From: Deltaproteobacteria bacterium
GTDB taxonomy: Bacteria; Desulfobacterota; Syntrophia; Syntrophales; UBA2210
Length of the DNA: 11,086 nucleotides
Direction of reading: 5' to 3'
Assembly (NCBI GenBank): GCA_030603465.1
Contig: JAUVXT010000070.1
Location: 1 to 11,086 of the forward strand
Every line of letters starts with the position of its first letter. The first letter of the stretch is position 1. The notes under the pieces are model-generated. The model searched no databases. It was not told the origin of the DNA and was given only the letters and a program-made list of their open reading frames with translations. Made by a program: the position numbers and the translations under genes. This document shows, in pieces, positions 1 to 7,059 of the stretch.

Positions 1-65
1 GTAAATAACAAGAAAAATCAGAAAAACACACGATAACTTTTCCTATGATATAATCCTGTTTCGAG

Positions 66-479
66 TCACCTTTTTTTGCCAATGTAAGCCATGCTTCCCG
101 AGTTAGACTGGCTTTTAGGTGGCAATATTGTCGTTACCGCCAGTATATATTCATTAAAGGTGAAACGATAAGTATCCGTAAACGTATAATCCTGTTTGCC
201 GATATAGACTTCATTTCCTCTCATGACAAGCCATTCCCATTTTTTGTCAACTTGGGCTTGGGCCTGGGCATGTCTTATGCCTTGAGGATTCAGTCCCGTA
301 ACTATGCGAACCGGACAACTTTCTCGCATAACCGAAGCGCAAAAAATTGCCTTATGCCTGCATTGTGTCTTAAACGTGGGGGAACAGGCACATAACATGA
401 ATAACAAAATTACTAAGAAAATCTCCTTTCGTATATGTTTTTTTTGACAGGTAAGGTGTTGACATGGCAACATTTCCAT
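66..479 (-). CDS. small exported lipoprotein with transglutaminase-like core
   Basis: The start is set at the ATG at 479 because AAGGA lies 8 nt upstream and because the longer open frame to 593 runs through a riboswitch aptamer, which is untranslated leader. The 137-aa product has a basic N-terminus, a hydrophobic stretch (residues 20-29) and a lipobox-like Leu-Cys-Ala-Cys, so lipidation at Cys32 is likely. After it comes a Cys40-x-x-x-Ala block, then PVRIVTG (56-62), then His70-Ala inside HAQAQAQV, followed by WEWL. Cys, a short helix, 'PVR-V-G' and 'HA' in this order recall the catalytic Cys-His part of transglutaminase-like cysteine peptidases. The third acidic residue is not obvious and the domain is very short for that superfamily. 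I do not recognise a named family, and the enzymatic call is inference. The gene is divergent from the polysaccharide genes and is probably controlled by c-di-GMP through its leader. Confidence 0.7.
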   Translation of the reverse strand: MEMLPCQHLTCQKKHIRKEIFLVILLFMLCACSPTFKTQCRHKAIFCASVMRESCPVRIVTGLNPQGIRHAQAQAQVDKKWEWLVMRGNEVYIGKQDYTFTDTYRFTFNEYILAVTTILPPKSQSNSGSMAYIGKKR

Positions 480-493
480 TGAGAATTTCCTTA

Positions 494-510
494 GCCGAGC
501 AAAGCCCAGC
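494..510 (-). promoter_or_regulatory. candidate expression-platform hairpin of the riboswitch
   Basis: Between the aptamer and the start codon the minus strand reads GCUGGGC-UUU-GCUCGGC, a possible 7-bp stem with two G-U pairs and a tight 3-nt loop. It ends one base before the AAGGA Shine-Dalgarno. No U-tract follows, so it is not an intrinsic terminator. A second option just upstream is CAGCA...UGCUG (522-506 region), which would compete with it. Control at ribosome access is therefore more likely than termination, but this is inference. Confidence 0.35.
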
Positions 511-527
511 AATGGAGATGCTGCCAT

Positions 528-621
528 CGCCTGGCAACCCTGCCTCCATATCCCAAACTCTTCAGAACTTAGGCCAGTGGTTTTGCGTCCCACCCTTTCG
601 GGATGGTTAGCCTTTGTCAGG
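528..621 (-). promoter_or_regulatory. cyclic di-GMP-I riboswitch aptamer (GEMM-I)
   Basis: Read on the minus strand, the leader contains every hallmark of the class. GGC-U-AACC (612-605) pairs with GGGUUGCC (540-533) as the basal stem. A first hairpin is capped by a GAAA tetraloop within CCCGAAAGGG. The invariant GGGACGCAAA follows it, then GGCCUAAG, and UAUGG about 15 nt later. CCUAAG...UAUGG is the canonical 11-nt GNRA tetraloop receptor that docks the GAAA loop in this riboswitch. An outer CCU/AGG pairing may extend the stem to about 621/530. The aptamer ends about 50 nt before the start codon of the lipoprotein gene. Class identity is near certain from the motif set; the direction of control (on or off) cannot be read from it. 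Confidence 0.94.
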
Positions 622-764
622 ATCTTTTTTGTACGTTTAGTGCATAAGTAGGAATTGCAATGAGGTTTACTTCAATCCTACATGCATATCATAATACATT
701 TTTACTATCGGCAAGTTCTGCACAAATCTTTAATAAAAAAATGAGTATTTAATGAAGATGCATT

Positions 765-812
765 CGTAAAAAGTTAAAAAGCATGTCATTGCGGGTGAAA
801 CGAAGCAATCTC
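765..812. repeat. degraded palindromic dispersed repeat (GTCATTGCG type)
   Basis: CGTAAAAAGTT is followed by GTCATTGCG...CGAAGCAATC, with ATTGC (788-792) and GCAAT (805-809) as inverted arms. The head CGTAAAAAGT and the GTCATT core match the better preserved element at 3507-3623, so this looks like a relative. The matching right-hand end is not recognisable here. Confidence 0.55.
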
Positions 813-827
813 CAATAACCCTATTTA

Positions 828-856
828 TTGTCTGACTTTGGGAATAGGCTTAACAT
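828..856 (+). promoter_or_regulatory. weak candidate sigma-70 promoter for the polysaccharide block
   Basis: TTGTCT (828-833) and TAACAT (851-856) are separated by 17 nt, each matching the consensus at 4 of 6 positions. A start near 863 would leave a leader of about 85 nt. This is the best pair I found ahead of the 949 gene, but it is weak. Confidence 0.25.
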
Positions 857-948
857 ATATCTATTATTCAACAATTAACAACCGCATGAGTTAAACAAGA
901 AAGGGAAAGCTTTGTACAATATGTGAAATTTTCAGAGGGAGGATCGTC

Positions 949-1536
949 ATGGAAGCATTAGAGAGAAAAAAAGAATTATTGATATTTGTCTTATTGTTTC
1001 TTTTGGTGGGGGGATTGATGTTTATTCCTGCGGAGAGCATTGCTCACAAAACCACTCAGGGGGACGTGGCATTGAAGATGGCCGGGATGCTCGGTTTCGA
1101 GGTTGCCACTGCAGAGGATGCGGCCGCCGTTCTTCAGGCGGAAGGTATTGTTCCATCTGGGGGTTGGAATTTGTCAGTGCCGGCAACTCCCGGTTTCATC
1201 GGCAACCTCTATACTGCGGTTGATAACGCAGTTGTCCAGGGGAAGGTAACACCCCCGGCTACCCTGGAAAGTGCTTCAGCGCTGGTCAGCGCTGCTTCTA
1301 CTGCGGCAGGAATGCCCAGCGCCGCTGTCGTTAATGCCGTGATTGGAGCTGGTGGAGATCGAACCAGTGCCAGGCAGGGTGCAACGTACGGTACTGCAAT
1401 TGCAGCGGCTCCAGGCGCCCCTGCAGCGCCGGCCCTTCCTGCAGGACCGGCTCCTACTCCTTCTGTCACTACCCTTACTCCTCCCGGACCCTGCGGACGT
1501 GTGCCTGAGGGTGGAGTTACATCACCAAGCTCATAG
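949..1536 (+). CDS. exported protein of unknown function, first gene of the polysaccharide block
   Basis: The 195-aa product starts at an ATG with AGGGAGG 6 nt upstream. A signal peptide (hydrophobic residues 10-26) probably ends around Ala32. The middle has the pattern EDAAAVLQAEGIVPSGGW (residues 56-73), in which an alpha-helix is followed by a Gly-Ile turn. This loosely recalls an S-layer-homology repeat, but the match is too short to call. A second helical Ala-rich part (about 107-150) precedes a low-complexity Ala/Pro/Thr tail (about 150-180) that could span a cell-wall or periplasmic distance or anchor the protein. It sits 37 nt ahead of the beta-barrel gene and is probably co-transcribed with it. 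I do not recognise a named family; a structural or accessory role in polysaccharide export is inferred from position only. Confidence 0.75.
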   Translation: MEALERKKELLIFVLLFLLVGGLMFIPAESIAHKTTQGDVALKMAGMLGFEVATAEDAAAVLQAEGIVPSGGWNLSVPATPGFIGNLYTAVDNAVVQGKVTPPATLESASALVSAASTAAGMPSAAVVNAVIGAGGDRTSARQGATYGTAIAAAPGAPAAPALPAGPAPTPSVTTLTPPGPCGRVPEGGVTSPSS

Positions 1537-1573
1537 CGGAAAGTCTGAAAACTTAAAGAGTAGGAGGTTGGTT

Positions 1574-2815
1574 ATGATAAGATGGAACATATTTATTATT
1601 TTATTAGTATCGGTTGTTCTTCTACTTTTATCCTCTCCCGTATTCGCTCAGCTTGCGGCTCCTACCGGAGGAAATATCAAGCTCGGCCCGGTGGAAGTTC
1701 ACCCATCCGTCGGGCTTATGGAAACATACAGCGACAATATTTACGAGAGCTATGATAACAAACCGAAAGAATCGGATTATATAACTACATTTTCTCCCGG
1801 CATTCAGTTTTTACTTCCCATGAGACGTCACAGTTTCCAGATCGGCTACAGGGCGGATATTAACAGCTATGCCGATAATGATGAAACAGATTACACTAAT
1901 TCTCTGTTTGGCGGACAGATGAAACTCGATTTTCCCGGCGGGCTGGTTTTTACCCTGTCCGACTATTATTCGATTGCGACGTCTCCGAGGAAGTGGAAGG
2001 AACAGGCTGGTGTTAATGGATCGAGCGACGCTTATCGTGAGAAGGATTACGACGCAAATGTTCTGAATGCGAAAATCAGGTATAACTTTGTCGATCGGTG
2101 GGCCGTTGCGGTATGGTATAACAATTACGAAATAGAATATGACGAAGATTATGATGATTCGGGAAGCTATAATCGAAATCTCGGCGGCGGTTCAATATTC
2201 TACCGTTTCACTGCCAAGACAGAGGCGCTTATCGAATATAACTATTCCGATGTGGATTACGATATTGCCGATATCGACGATAATATAAACCATTTGGCCT
2301 ATGTTGGTATTTCCTTTGACCCCACAGCGAAACTAAACGGCTATCTTAAACTGGGTTGGGCCGAAAAGAAATATAAAAAGAGTGTTTCCGACAGAGGTGA
2401 CAATTTTGACATATTTTCCACTCTCGTAGATCTTGGATACGATATTTCATCTTATAATCAACTGAGATTGAAGGTTTACCGGGCCATCGAAGAAGATACC
2501 GACGTCAACGCGCCATTAACCAGAAGTGATATTAACTTGAGTTTCCGTCACATTCTTGCCTGGAATGAAAAGCTCGGTCTGAGCGCAAATGCAGGGTACG
2601 GAAAGAAAGAATTTGAGAAGAGCGCTACCGATACTGACGGCATGCGCAAAACGAGGGATGATGAAAAGTGGTATGGTGGAGTGGGGATTGATTACACAAT
2701 CCAGAAATGGCTGACGTTTAAATTAAATTACACGCATACGGATAACGACTCCAACTTCAAGAGGTACGACTACTCGGAAAGCAAGGTCTTTCTGAGCGCC
2801 GTCGTGCATTTCTAA
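1574..2815 (+). CDS. putative outer membrane beta-barrel protein (BBP2-like) of the polysaccharide export block
   Basis: The start is the ATG at 1574, with AGGAGG 6 nt upstream and a signal peptide directly behind it (hydrophobic 6-21, cleavage likely after Ala25, VFA-Q). The frame is open further upstream to 1343, but that part overlaps the previous gene and lacks protein-like composition. The mature 388 residues are rich in Tyr, Asp and Asn with alternating hydrophobic positions, as in transmembrane beta-strands. They end in AVVHF, with the terminal Phe typical of outer membrane barrels recognised by the Bam machinery. The opening 'PSVGLMETYSDNIY' is characteristic of the putative beta-barrel porin 2 group that accompanies exopolysaccharide genes. 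A role as an outer membrane polysaccharide exit or secretion channel is inferred from context. A terminator follows 20 nt after the stop. Confidence 0.85.
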   Translation: MIRWNIFIILLVSVVLLLLSSPVFAQLAAPTGGNIKLGPVEVHPSVGLMETYSDNIYESYDNKPKESDYITTFSPGIQFLLPMRRHSFQIGYRADINSYADNDETDYTNSLFGGQMKLDFPGGLVFTLSDYYSIATSPRKWKEQAGVNGSSDAYREKDYDANVLNAKIRYNFVDRWAVAVWYNNYEIEYDEDYDDSGSYNRNLGGGSIFYRFTAKTEALIEYNYSDVDYDIADIDDNINHLAYVGISFDPTAKLNGYLKLGWAEKKYKKSVSDRGDNFDIFSTLVDLGYDISSYNQLRLKVYRAIEEDTDVNAPLTRSDINLSFRHILAWNEKLGLSANAGYGKKEFEKSATDTDGMRKTRDDEKWYGGVGIDYTIQKWLTFKLNYTHTDNDSNFKRYDYSESKVFLSAVVHF

Positions 2816-2834
2816 CAAAAACAAAAAAACGTAC

Positions 2835-2882
2835 GGGGTTGAGGTATTACCATTCCATGATGCTTCAACCCCTTCATTTTTT
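2835..2882 (+). terminator. Rho-independent terminator after the beta-barrel gene
   Basis: GGGGTTGAGG (2835-2844) pairs with CTTCAACCCC (2863-2872), giving ten pairs including one G-T, with an 18-nt loop. TTCATTTTTT follows. It separates the first two genes from the export/kinase genes, so expression of the latter needs read-through or a promoter in the 56 nt that remain before the next gene. Confidence 0.85.
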
Positions 2883-2938
2883 AAAACCAAACAAATCAAA
2901 AATCAAATAGACCAGACAGCCCGGATTGGAGATCGATT

Positions 2939-3493
2939 TTGCGGAACTTATCTTTTCCTTTGCTTGTCCTGTTCGCTGTAGTTGCGACAGGCCTTTTCAT
3001 TATCACTCCTCGTGTTCTGAAGGCTCAAGGGGATTACATCTTAGGCCCGGAGGATGTTCTTGAGATTACTGTTTGGAGTCATGATGATCTCAGGCGGGAG
3101 CTGCCAATTTCTCTGGAGGGGCAGATCACCTTTCCTTTAATCGGCGAAGTAAAGGCCGGCGGCAGGACGACGCAGCAACTTGAAAAAGATATCGCGGGAA
3201 AGCTGGCGGATGGTTATATTGTCAACCCCCAGGTGACAATTACTGTCAGTGAATATAGAAGTCAGAAGTTTTTTATTATGGGGGAGGTTCAAAAACCGGG
3301 AAAGTACGATCTTGCGCCGGGAACAACGATTTTGATGGCAATAAGCATTGGCGGGGGTCTAACCGAAAAGGCTGCGCCCAAACGTATCACGATCACACGG
3401 GAAAATGGGGGTATGAAAAAAAAATTCAGAGCAACCATGGAAACCCTCGTCCAGCCCGGAGACGCCATCATCATCCCTGAAAGCTTCTTCTAA
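2939..3493 (+). CDS. polysaccharide export protein, Wza-type (poly_export + SLBB)
   Basis: The start is a TTG with GGAG 7 nt upstream; it opens directly onto a signal peptide (hydrophobic 6-23, cleavage after Ala29). The mature protein begins GDYILGPEDVLEITVW, the standard opening of the periplasmic polysaccharide export (poly_export) domain (about 31-105). One SLBB-type domain follows, marked by MGEVQKPGKYDL and ending with VQPGDAIIIP. At 184 aa it is about half the size of E. coli Wza. It lacks the extra SLBB copy and the C-terminal membrane helix, and there is no lipobox Cys. In related loci such short forms need a separate outer membrane channel, which the beta-barrel gene upstream could supply. 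It acts in the periplasm or at the outer membrane in Wzx/Wzy- or synthase-type export. Confidence 0.93.
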   Translation: MRNLSFPLLVLFAVVATGLFIITPRVLKAQGDYILGPEDVLEITVWSHDDLRRELPISLEGQITFPLIGEVKAGGRTTQQLEKDIAGKLADGYIVNPQVTITVSEYRSQKFFIMGEVQKPGKYDLAPGTTILMAISIGGGLTEKAAPKRITITRENGGMKKKFRATMETLVQPGDAIIIPESFF

Positions 3494-3506
3494 AGACTGA
3501 TGCTCC

Positions 3507-3623
3507 CGTAAAAAGTCGAAAAATACCATTTTTCGTCATTCCGACGAAAGTCGGAATCCAGTAAATTCAACAACTTCTGGATACCGGATCAAGTCCGGTA
3601 TGACGGTTTTGGGACTTTTTACG
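3507..3623. repeat. nested palindromic element (MITE/REP-like), 117 bp
   Basis: The outer perfect 11-bp inverted ends are CGTAAAAAGTC (3507-3517) and GACTTTTTACG (3613-3623). Inside lie CGTCATTCC...GGAATCCAG, with the hairpin CCGACGAAAGTCGG, and then CTGGAT...ATGACG, with the hairpin ACCGGATCAAGTCCGGT. The two inner halves mirror each other. It carries no gene and occupies almost all of the space between the Wza-like and Wzc-like genes. Confidence 0.85.
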
Positions 3624-3650
3624 ATTCCATTACTTTTTTCCGTCAGGAAA

Positions 3651-5999
3651 ATGGTAGATAGTCCCTGTTTTAACCAGACAAACCATACAAACCGAACAGG
3701 CGAGATAAACCAAATGAACCGAACAGACCAGACAAACCAGATCGACCTTCGCGACTACTGGCGAATAATCGTCAAACACCGCAAACTCATCGTCACTTTC
3801 TTTCTCGTTGTGGTAACGACGGTTGCCATTCACTCTCTTACGATGATTCCCGTCTATCAGTCTACGGCACAGATTCTCATCGAAAGGGCCAATCCCAATG
3901 TCCTCAGGGCCGAGGAAATGTTTGTTATCGACCCCACGGGACAGGATTTCTACCAGACCCAGTATAAAATCCTCGAATCACGCGCCCTTGCCCGCGAGGT
4001 GGTCAAGCGTCTGAACCTGGCGGAGCATCCTGAATTCAAGGGCATAGAGGAAGAACCCGGCTTCTTTTCGTATATAAAAGATACCAAAAGCACAATTATG
4101 GGTAAGATTAAAGGCCTTTTCAAATTCATGAAACCCTCAAGACCCGAATTTGACGAGAAGGAATACTTCGAAACAACCGGATCTGTCCCGGGTATGGAAT
4201 CTCATGACGATTCATGGGTGGTCGGCGCCTTTTTAGGCCGTCTGAATATTGAGCCGACCCGCAACAGCCGTCTCGTAAATATCAGTTTTGAATCAACATA
4301 TCCAAAACTCTGCGCCCTGGTTGCGAATGCCCTCGTCAAGGCCTATATAGACTGGAACCTCAGCCTCAGGCTCAAAGGCCAGCAGGAAGCGTCTCTTTTT
4401 CTAAGTGAGCAGGTCAAAGAAACCAGGCGCAAACTGGCGGCGACCGAGCTTGCCCTCCAGCAGTACAGGGAAAAGTATGGAGTGGCGATAATCTCATCCA
4501 GAGTGGGGGGGAAGTCTGGCTATAGCCAGGATTTGAGCAGGCAAAAACTTATACATGTAAGTACACAACTGCTCGATGCCACCAACAAGCGGATTGAGGC
4601 GGAGATCAAGTACAAAAAGGCCCTTAATTTATTGAAAAACCCCGAAAAGGCCGATTCCATACCGGAAGTGGTAAGCAGCCCTGTTATCATATCTATTAAG
4701 GCAAATGAGATCGGGCTGCTTCGGGAAAAAGCGGAAAAATCCGAGAAATTCGGGCAGAAGCATCCCATTATGGTTGCACTTAATCAGGAAATCAACAACC
4801 TCCGGAAACAGAAAAATCAGGAGATCAAAAATATAGTCTCTTCCATGAAGACCAACTATGAGGTTGCCCTGAGCCAGGAGCGTACACTGCAGAATGCCCT
4901 GGGACTCAGTCAGAATGAGACAATTAACCGGGACAAGATTGCCATCCAGTATCAGGTACTCCAGCAGGAAGTGGACTCGAACCGGCAACTCTATGATATG
5001 CTTCTCAAGCGCCTCAAAGAAACAAATGTGTTTGAGGAAAACCGGACCATTAATATCCATGTGGTCGATTATGCCGAAGTCCCCAAATCCCCAGTCAAGC
5101 CAAAGCCGAAACGAGACATCCTCCTGGCCGTTATCGTGGGGCTTTTTATGGGCGTGGGCATGGCTTTTTTCATCGAATACCTTGATAATACAGTAAAGAA
5201 TCCGGAGGATCTGGAGAAATTTTTTCAGCTTCCTTACCTTGGCCCCATACCCCGTTATGATATGAAGAACCACGACTCAGCCCGGGCCGAGCTCATTGTG
5301 CTGAATGAGCCACGATCTTCAGCGAGTGAGGCATACAGGACGCTGCACACAGGACTCCTCTTCTCCACCCCCGATCATTCTCCCCGTTCCGTTCTCATTA
5401 CGAGTTCCACCTCCAGAGAAGGGAAAACAATTACCTGCGCAAATCTGGCCGTTGTAATGGCGCAGTTCGGGTCGAAAGTCCTTCTTCTCGATACCGACAT
5501 GCGCAAGCCGAGACTCCACAGTATCTTTGGAGTTAAAAACGAGCAGGGTATGTCAAATTTGCTGGTGGGCGAGGGCAAGTGGAAGGATTTTCGGATAAAG
5601 ACAGGTATTACAAACCTCGATTTTATTCCCTCCGGCCCGATTTCCCCCAATCCGGCCGAGTTGCTTGGTTCTGAACGGATGCAAAATCTGATGAATGAGT
5701 TCGGCAAAGAATATGACAGAATCGTAATGGATTCAGCACCGGTTGCGCCGGTGACCGACCCTGTTATACTTTCCCGCCTGGTGGACGGAGTTATTCTTAT
5801 CATTCACGCCGGTATCACAAAGAGAGATATTATCAGAAACGGTATCCGTCAGTTGAAAGACATCCAGGCCCCCATCCTCGGGGCAGTGCTGAATAATATC
5901 GATATCGGAAAAGGCAGTTACTACTATTACCAGGATTATCATTCCTACTATGCCGAAGACGGCGACCGGAAAAAGAAAAAACATAAGAAACGTACATGA
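3651..5999 (+). CDS. polysaccharide co-polymerase / tyrosine autokinase, Wzc-type (Wzz-GNVR-BY-kinase)
   Basis: The 782-aa product has a Wzz-type N-terminus with a first membrane helix (about 43-62), a long periplasmic coiled-coil region, and the GNVR-type Pro-rich segment SPVKPKPKR before a second helix (about 490-511). The cytoplasmic BY-kinase follows: Walker A with REGKT (Gly591-Lys592-Thr593), Walker A' LLLDTD (611-616), Walker B IVMD (691-694). The C-terminal tail clusters seven tyrosines (757-767) before a Lys-rich end. It would set chain length and, through tail autophosphorylation, gate polymer export. The start is uncertain: the ATG at 3600 lies inside a palindromic repeat, 3651 is the first ATG outside it, and 3714 is a further option just before QIDLRDYWR. 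The Shine-Dalgarno is poor for all three. It is followed by the phosphatase gene that would reset it. Confidence 0.95.
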   Translation: MVDSPCFNQTNHTNRTGEINQMNRTDQTNQIDLRDYWRIIVKHRKLIVTFFLVVVTTVAIHSLTMIPVYQSTAQILIERANPNVLRAEEMFVIDPTGQDFYQTQYKILESRALAREVVKRLNLAEHPEFKGIEEEPGFFSYIKDTKSTIMGKIKGLFKFMKPSRPEFDEKEYFETTGSVPGMESHDDSWVVGAFLGRLNIEPTRNSRLVNISFESTYPKLCALVANALVKAYIDWNLSLRLKGQQEASLFLSEQVKETRRKLAATELALQQYREKYGVAIISSRVGGKSGYSQDLSRQKLIHVSTQLLDATNKRIEAEIKYKKALNLLKNPEKADSIPEVVSSPVIISIKANEIGLLREKAEKSEKFGQKHPIMVALNQEINNLRKQKNQEIKNIVSSMKTNYEVALSQERTLQNALGLSQNETINRDKIAIQYQVLQQEVDSNRQLYDMLLKRLKETNVFEENRTINIHVVDYAEVPKSPVKPKPKRDILLAVIVGLFMGVGMAFFIEYLDNTVKNPEDLEKFFQLPYLGPIPRYDMKNHDSARAELIVLNEPRSSASEAYRTLHTGLLFSTPDHSPRSVLITSSTSREGKTITCANLAVVMAQFGSKVLLLDTDMRKPRLHSIFGVKNEQGMSNLLVGEGKWKDFRIKTGITNLDFIPSGPISPNPAELLGSERMQNLMNEFGKEYDRIVMDSAPVAPVTDPVILSRLVDGVILIIHAGITKRDIIRNGIRQLKDIQAPILGAVLNNIDIGKGSYYYYQDYHSYYAEDGDRKKKKHKKRT
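3672..3743 (+). repeat. degenerate 9-bp tandem repeat within the wzc-like N-terminus
   Basis: Eight consecutive 9-nt units of the form AAC-CRN-ACA encode the tripeptide pattern Asn-x-Thr (NQT, NHT, NRT, GEI, NQM, NRT, DQT, NQI). The block lies between the palindromic element and the first conserved residues of the kinase, so it may be untranslated or a variable N-terminal tag. Confidence 0.7.
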
Positions 6000-6040
6000 A
6001 AATAATAGATCCCCCCCTTCCCATTACTCTCTGACAAATA

Positions 6041-6052
6041 GAGACCTTTGAA
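6041..6052 (+). repeat. 12-bp direct repeat, left copy
   Basis: GAGACCTTTGAA occurs here and again at 7060-7071, on both sides of the phosphatase gene. Confidence 0.5.
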
Positions 6053-6103
6053 AAACGCGACATTTTTTTGTCAGGCAAGGAAGGCGAAAATTTATTATTG
6101 ATA

Positions 6104-6161
6104 ACCACGAAGAACACGAAGATTTTTTCTTTATCTTCGCTTACTTCGTGCTCTTCGTGGT
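6104..6161. repeat. inverted repeat (CCACGAAG type) between kinase and phosphatase genes
   Basis: ACCACGAAGAACACGAAG (6104-6121) and CTTCGTGCTCTTCGTGGT (6144-6161) match at 17 of 18 positions around a 22-nt loop. No T-run follows on either strand at the proper place, so it is not a classic terminator. The internal CACGAAG repetition is typical of dispersed repeats. The rest of the gap 6000-6247 is AT-rich and shows no gene. Confidence 0.75.
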
Positions 6162-6247
6162 AAAAATCGCAGTATGCTTCTTAGAATTCTCTTTTACAAA
6201 ATTAAAAATTAAAAACTCAAAATTATACTTAAGCCTGACGCAGAAAT

Positions 6248-7030
6248 ATGATCGATCTTCATTGCCACATAATCCCAGGTGTAGACGACGGACCCGAGAC
6301 GCTGGAGCAAAGTCTTTCCATGGCATCCATCGCACTCAGGGACGGGATTCACACCGTCGTAGCCGCACCGCATACACTAAACGGCCTCTACATGAACCCT
6401 GTGAAAAAAGTTTCCTCCTGCCTGACCGCGCTTAAAAATGCACTAACAGAAAAAAAGATGCCGCTCACCCTGCGGCAGGGTGCTGAAGTGCATCTGTGCC
6501 CCGGCATGGTACTGCGGATCGAAGCCGGAAATGCCGGCACCATCGATCAGGCCGACAAATACCTGTTGCTGGAGCTGCCTTTGCTGATGATTCCTGAATA
6601 TGTAAAGAAAGAAATCTTTGCGCTTAAGTTAAAAGGCATTACACCTATTATCACCCATGCCGAACGAAACGCTGCCATACTCCGGGACCTGACCGTACTT
6701 CATGAATTTATCCGGATGGGAGCGTTGTGCCAGGTGACCGCCATGAGCATTACAGGGGATTTTGGCGAAGCGGTAAAGAAAGCGGCAGAAAAACTCTTAC
6801 AACTCCGCCTGGCCCATATTATCGCAAGCGACGCCCATTCCCCTGATTACCGGCCTCCTATATTGTCCCACGCCGTGGAGCATGCCGCTGAAATCCTCGG
6901 CTCCTTTGAGGAGGCAGAGCGCATGGTCACCGAGGTGCCGGCTGCAATCCTCGCGGGACAGATGCCTGATATCCCTGAACCAGGGAAGGAAAAGGCAGGG
7001 ATCTTCCGGCGGATATTTAGACTCGGATAG
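6248..7030 (+). CDS. PHP-domain protein-tyrosine phosphatase, CpsB/CapC/YwqE type
   Basis: This 260-aa metal-dependent phosphatase belongs to the polymerase-and-histidinol-phosphatase superfamily. In Gram-positive relatives it removes phosphate from BY-kinase tyrosine tails. Visible metal and active-site motifs, in order: MIDLHCH (Asp3, His5, His7), PGVDDGPETLEQS (10-22), APH (His42), GAEVH (Glu80, His82), THAERN (His137) and SDAHSP (Asp195, His197). All are intact and the length is normal for the family. The start is fixed by the metal motif beginning at residue 3, although the Shine-Dalgarno is weak. It lies 248 nt after the kinase gene with a hairpin repeat between them, so it may be less tightly co-expressed. 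The pairing with the Tyr-rich Wzc tail makes that kinase the likely substrate. Confidence 0.94.
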   Translation: MIDLHCHIIPGVDDGPETLEQSLSMASIALRDGIHTVVAAPHTLNGLYMNPVKKVSSCLTALKNALTEKKMPLTLRQGAEVHLCPGMVLRIEAGNAGTIDQADKYLLLELPLLMIPEYVKKEIFALKLKGITPIITHAERNAAILRDLTVLHEFIRMGALCQVTAMSITGDFGEAVKKAAEKLLQLRLAHIIASDAHSPDYRPPILSHAVEHAAEILGSFEEAERMVTEVPAAILAGQMPDIPEPGKEKAGIFRRIFRLG

Positions 7031-7059
7031 GCTCTTGATAAGCCATCCCCTGATTATTC

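Larger units (their letters stand above)
622..948. other. divergent intergenic region
   Basis: This AT-rich stretch separates the riboswitch leader (minus strand) from the first polysaccharide gene (plus strand). It must hold both divergent promoters. It also carries a degraded palindromic repeat (765-812). I see no open frame, tRNA or second riboswitch in it, and no convincing sigma-54 site. For the minus-strand transcript I could not pick a promoter with confidence. Confidence 0.6.

Noticed and set aside
1..30. Possible GTG start of a further minus-strand gene at the left edge
   Set aside because: AGGA precedes a GTG on the minus strand, but only about ten codons are inside the window, too few to support a gene.
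480..593. N-terminal extension of the minus-strand lipoprotein frame
   Set aside because: These codons lie across the 3' part of the c-di-GMP aptamer and its platform. A better ribosome site precedes the ATG at 479, which leads straight into a signal peptide.
1209..1469. Ala/Pro-rich minus-strand frame
   Set aside because: It is a shadow of the Ala/Pro-rich tail coding sequence on the plus strand.
1343..1573. Upstream extension of the beta-barrel frame
   Set aside because: It overlaps the preceding gene in another frame and is composed of Leu/Pro/Gln-rich out-of-frame sequence. The signal peptide and Shine-Dalgarno place the start at 1574.
4629..5273. 214-codon open frame on the minus strand inside the kinase gene
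   Set aside because: It lies antisense to strongly conserved wzc coding sequence, has no recognisable domain, and is explained by codon bias of the plus-strand gene.
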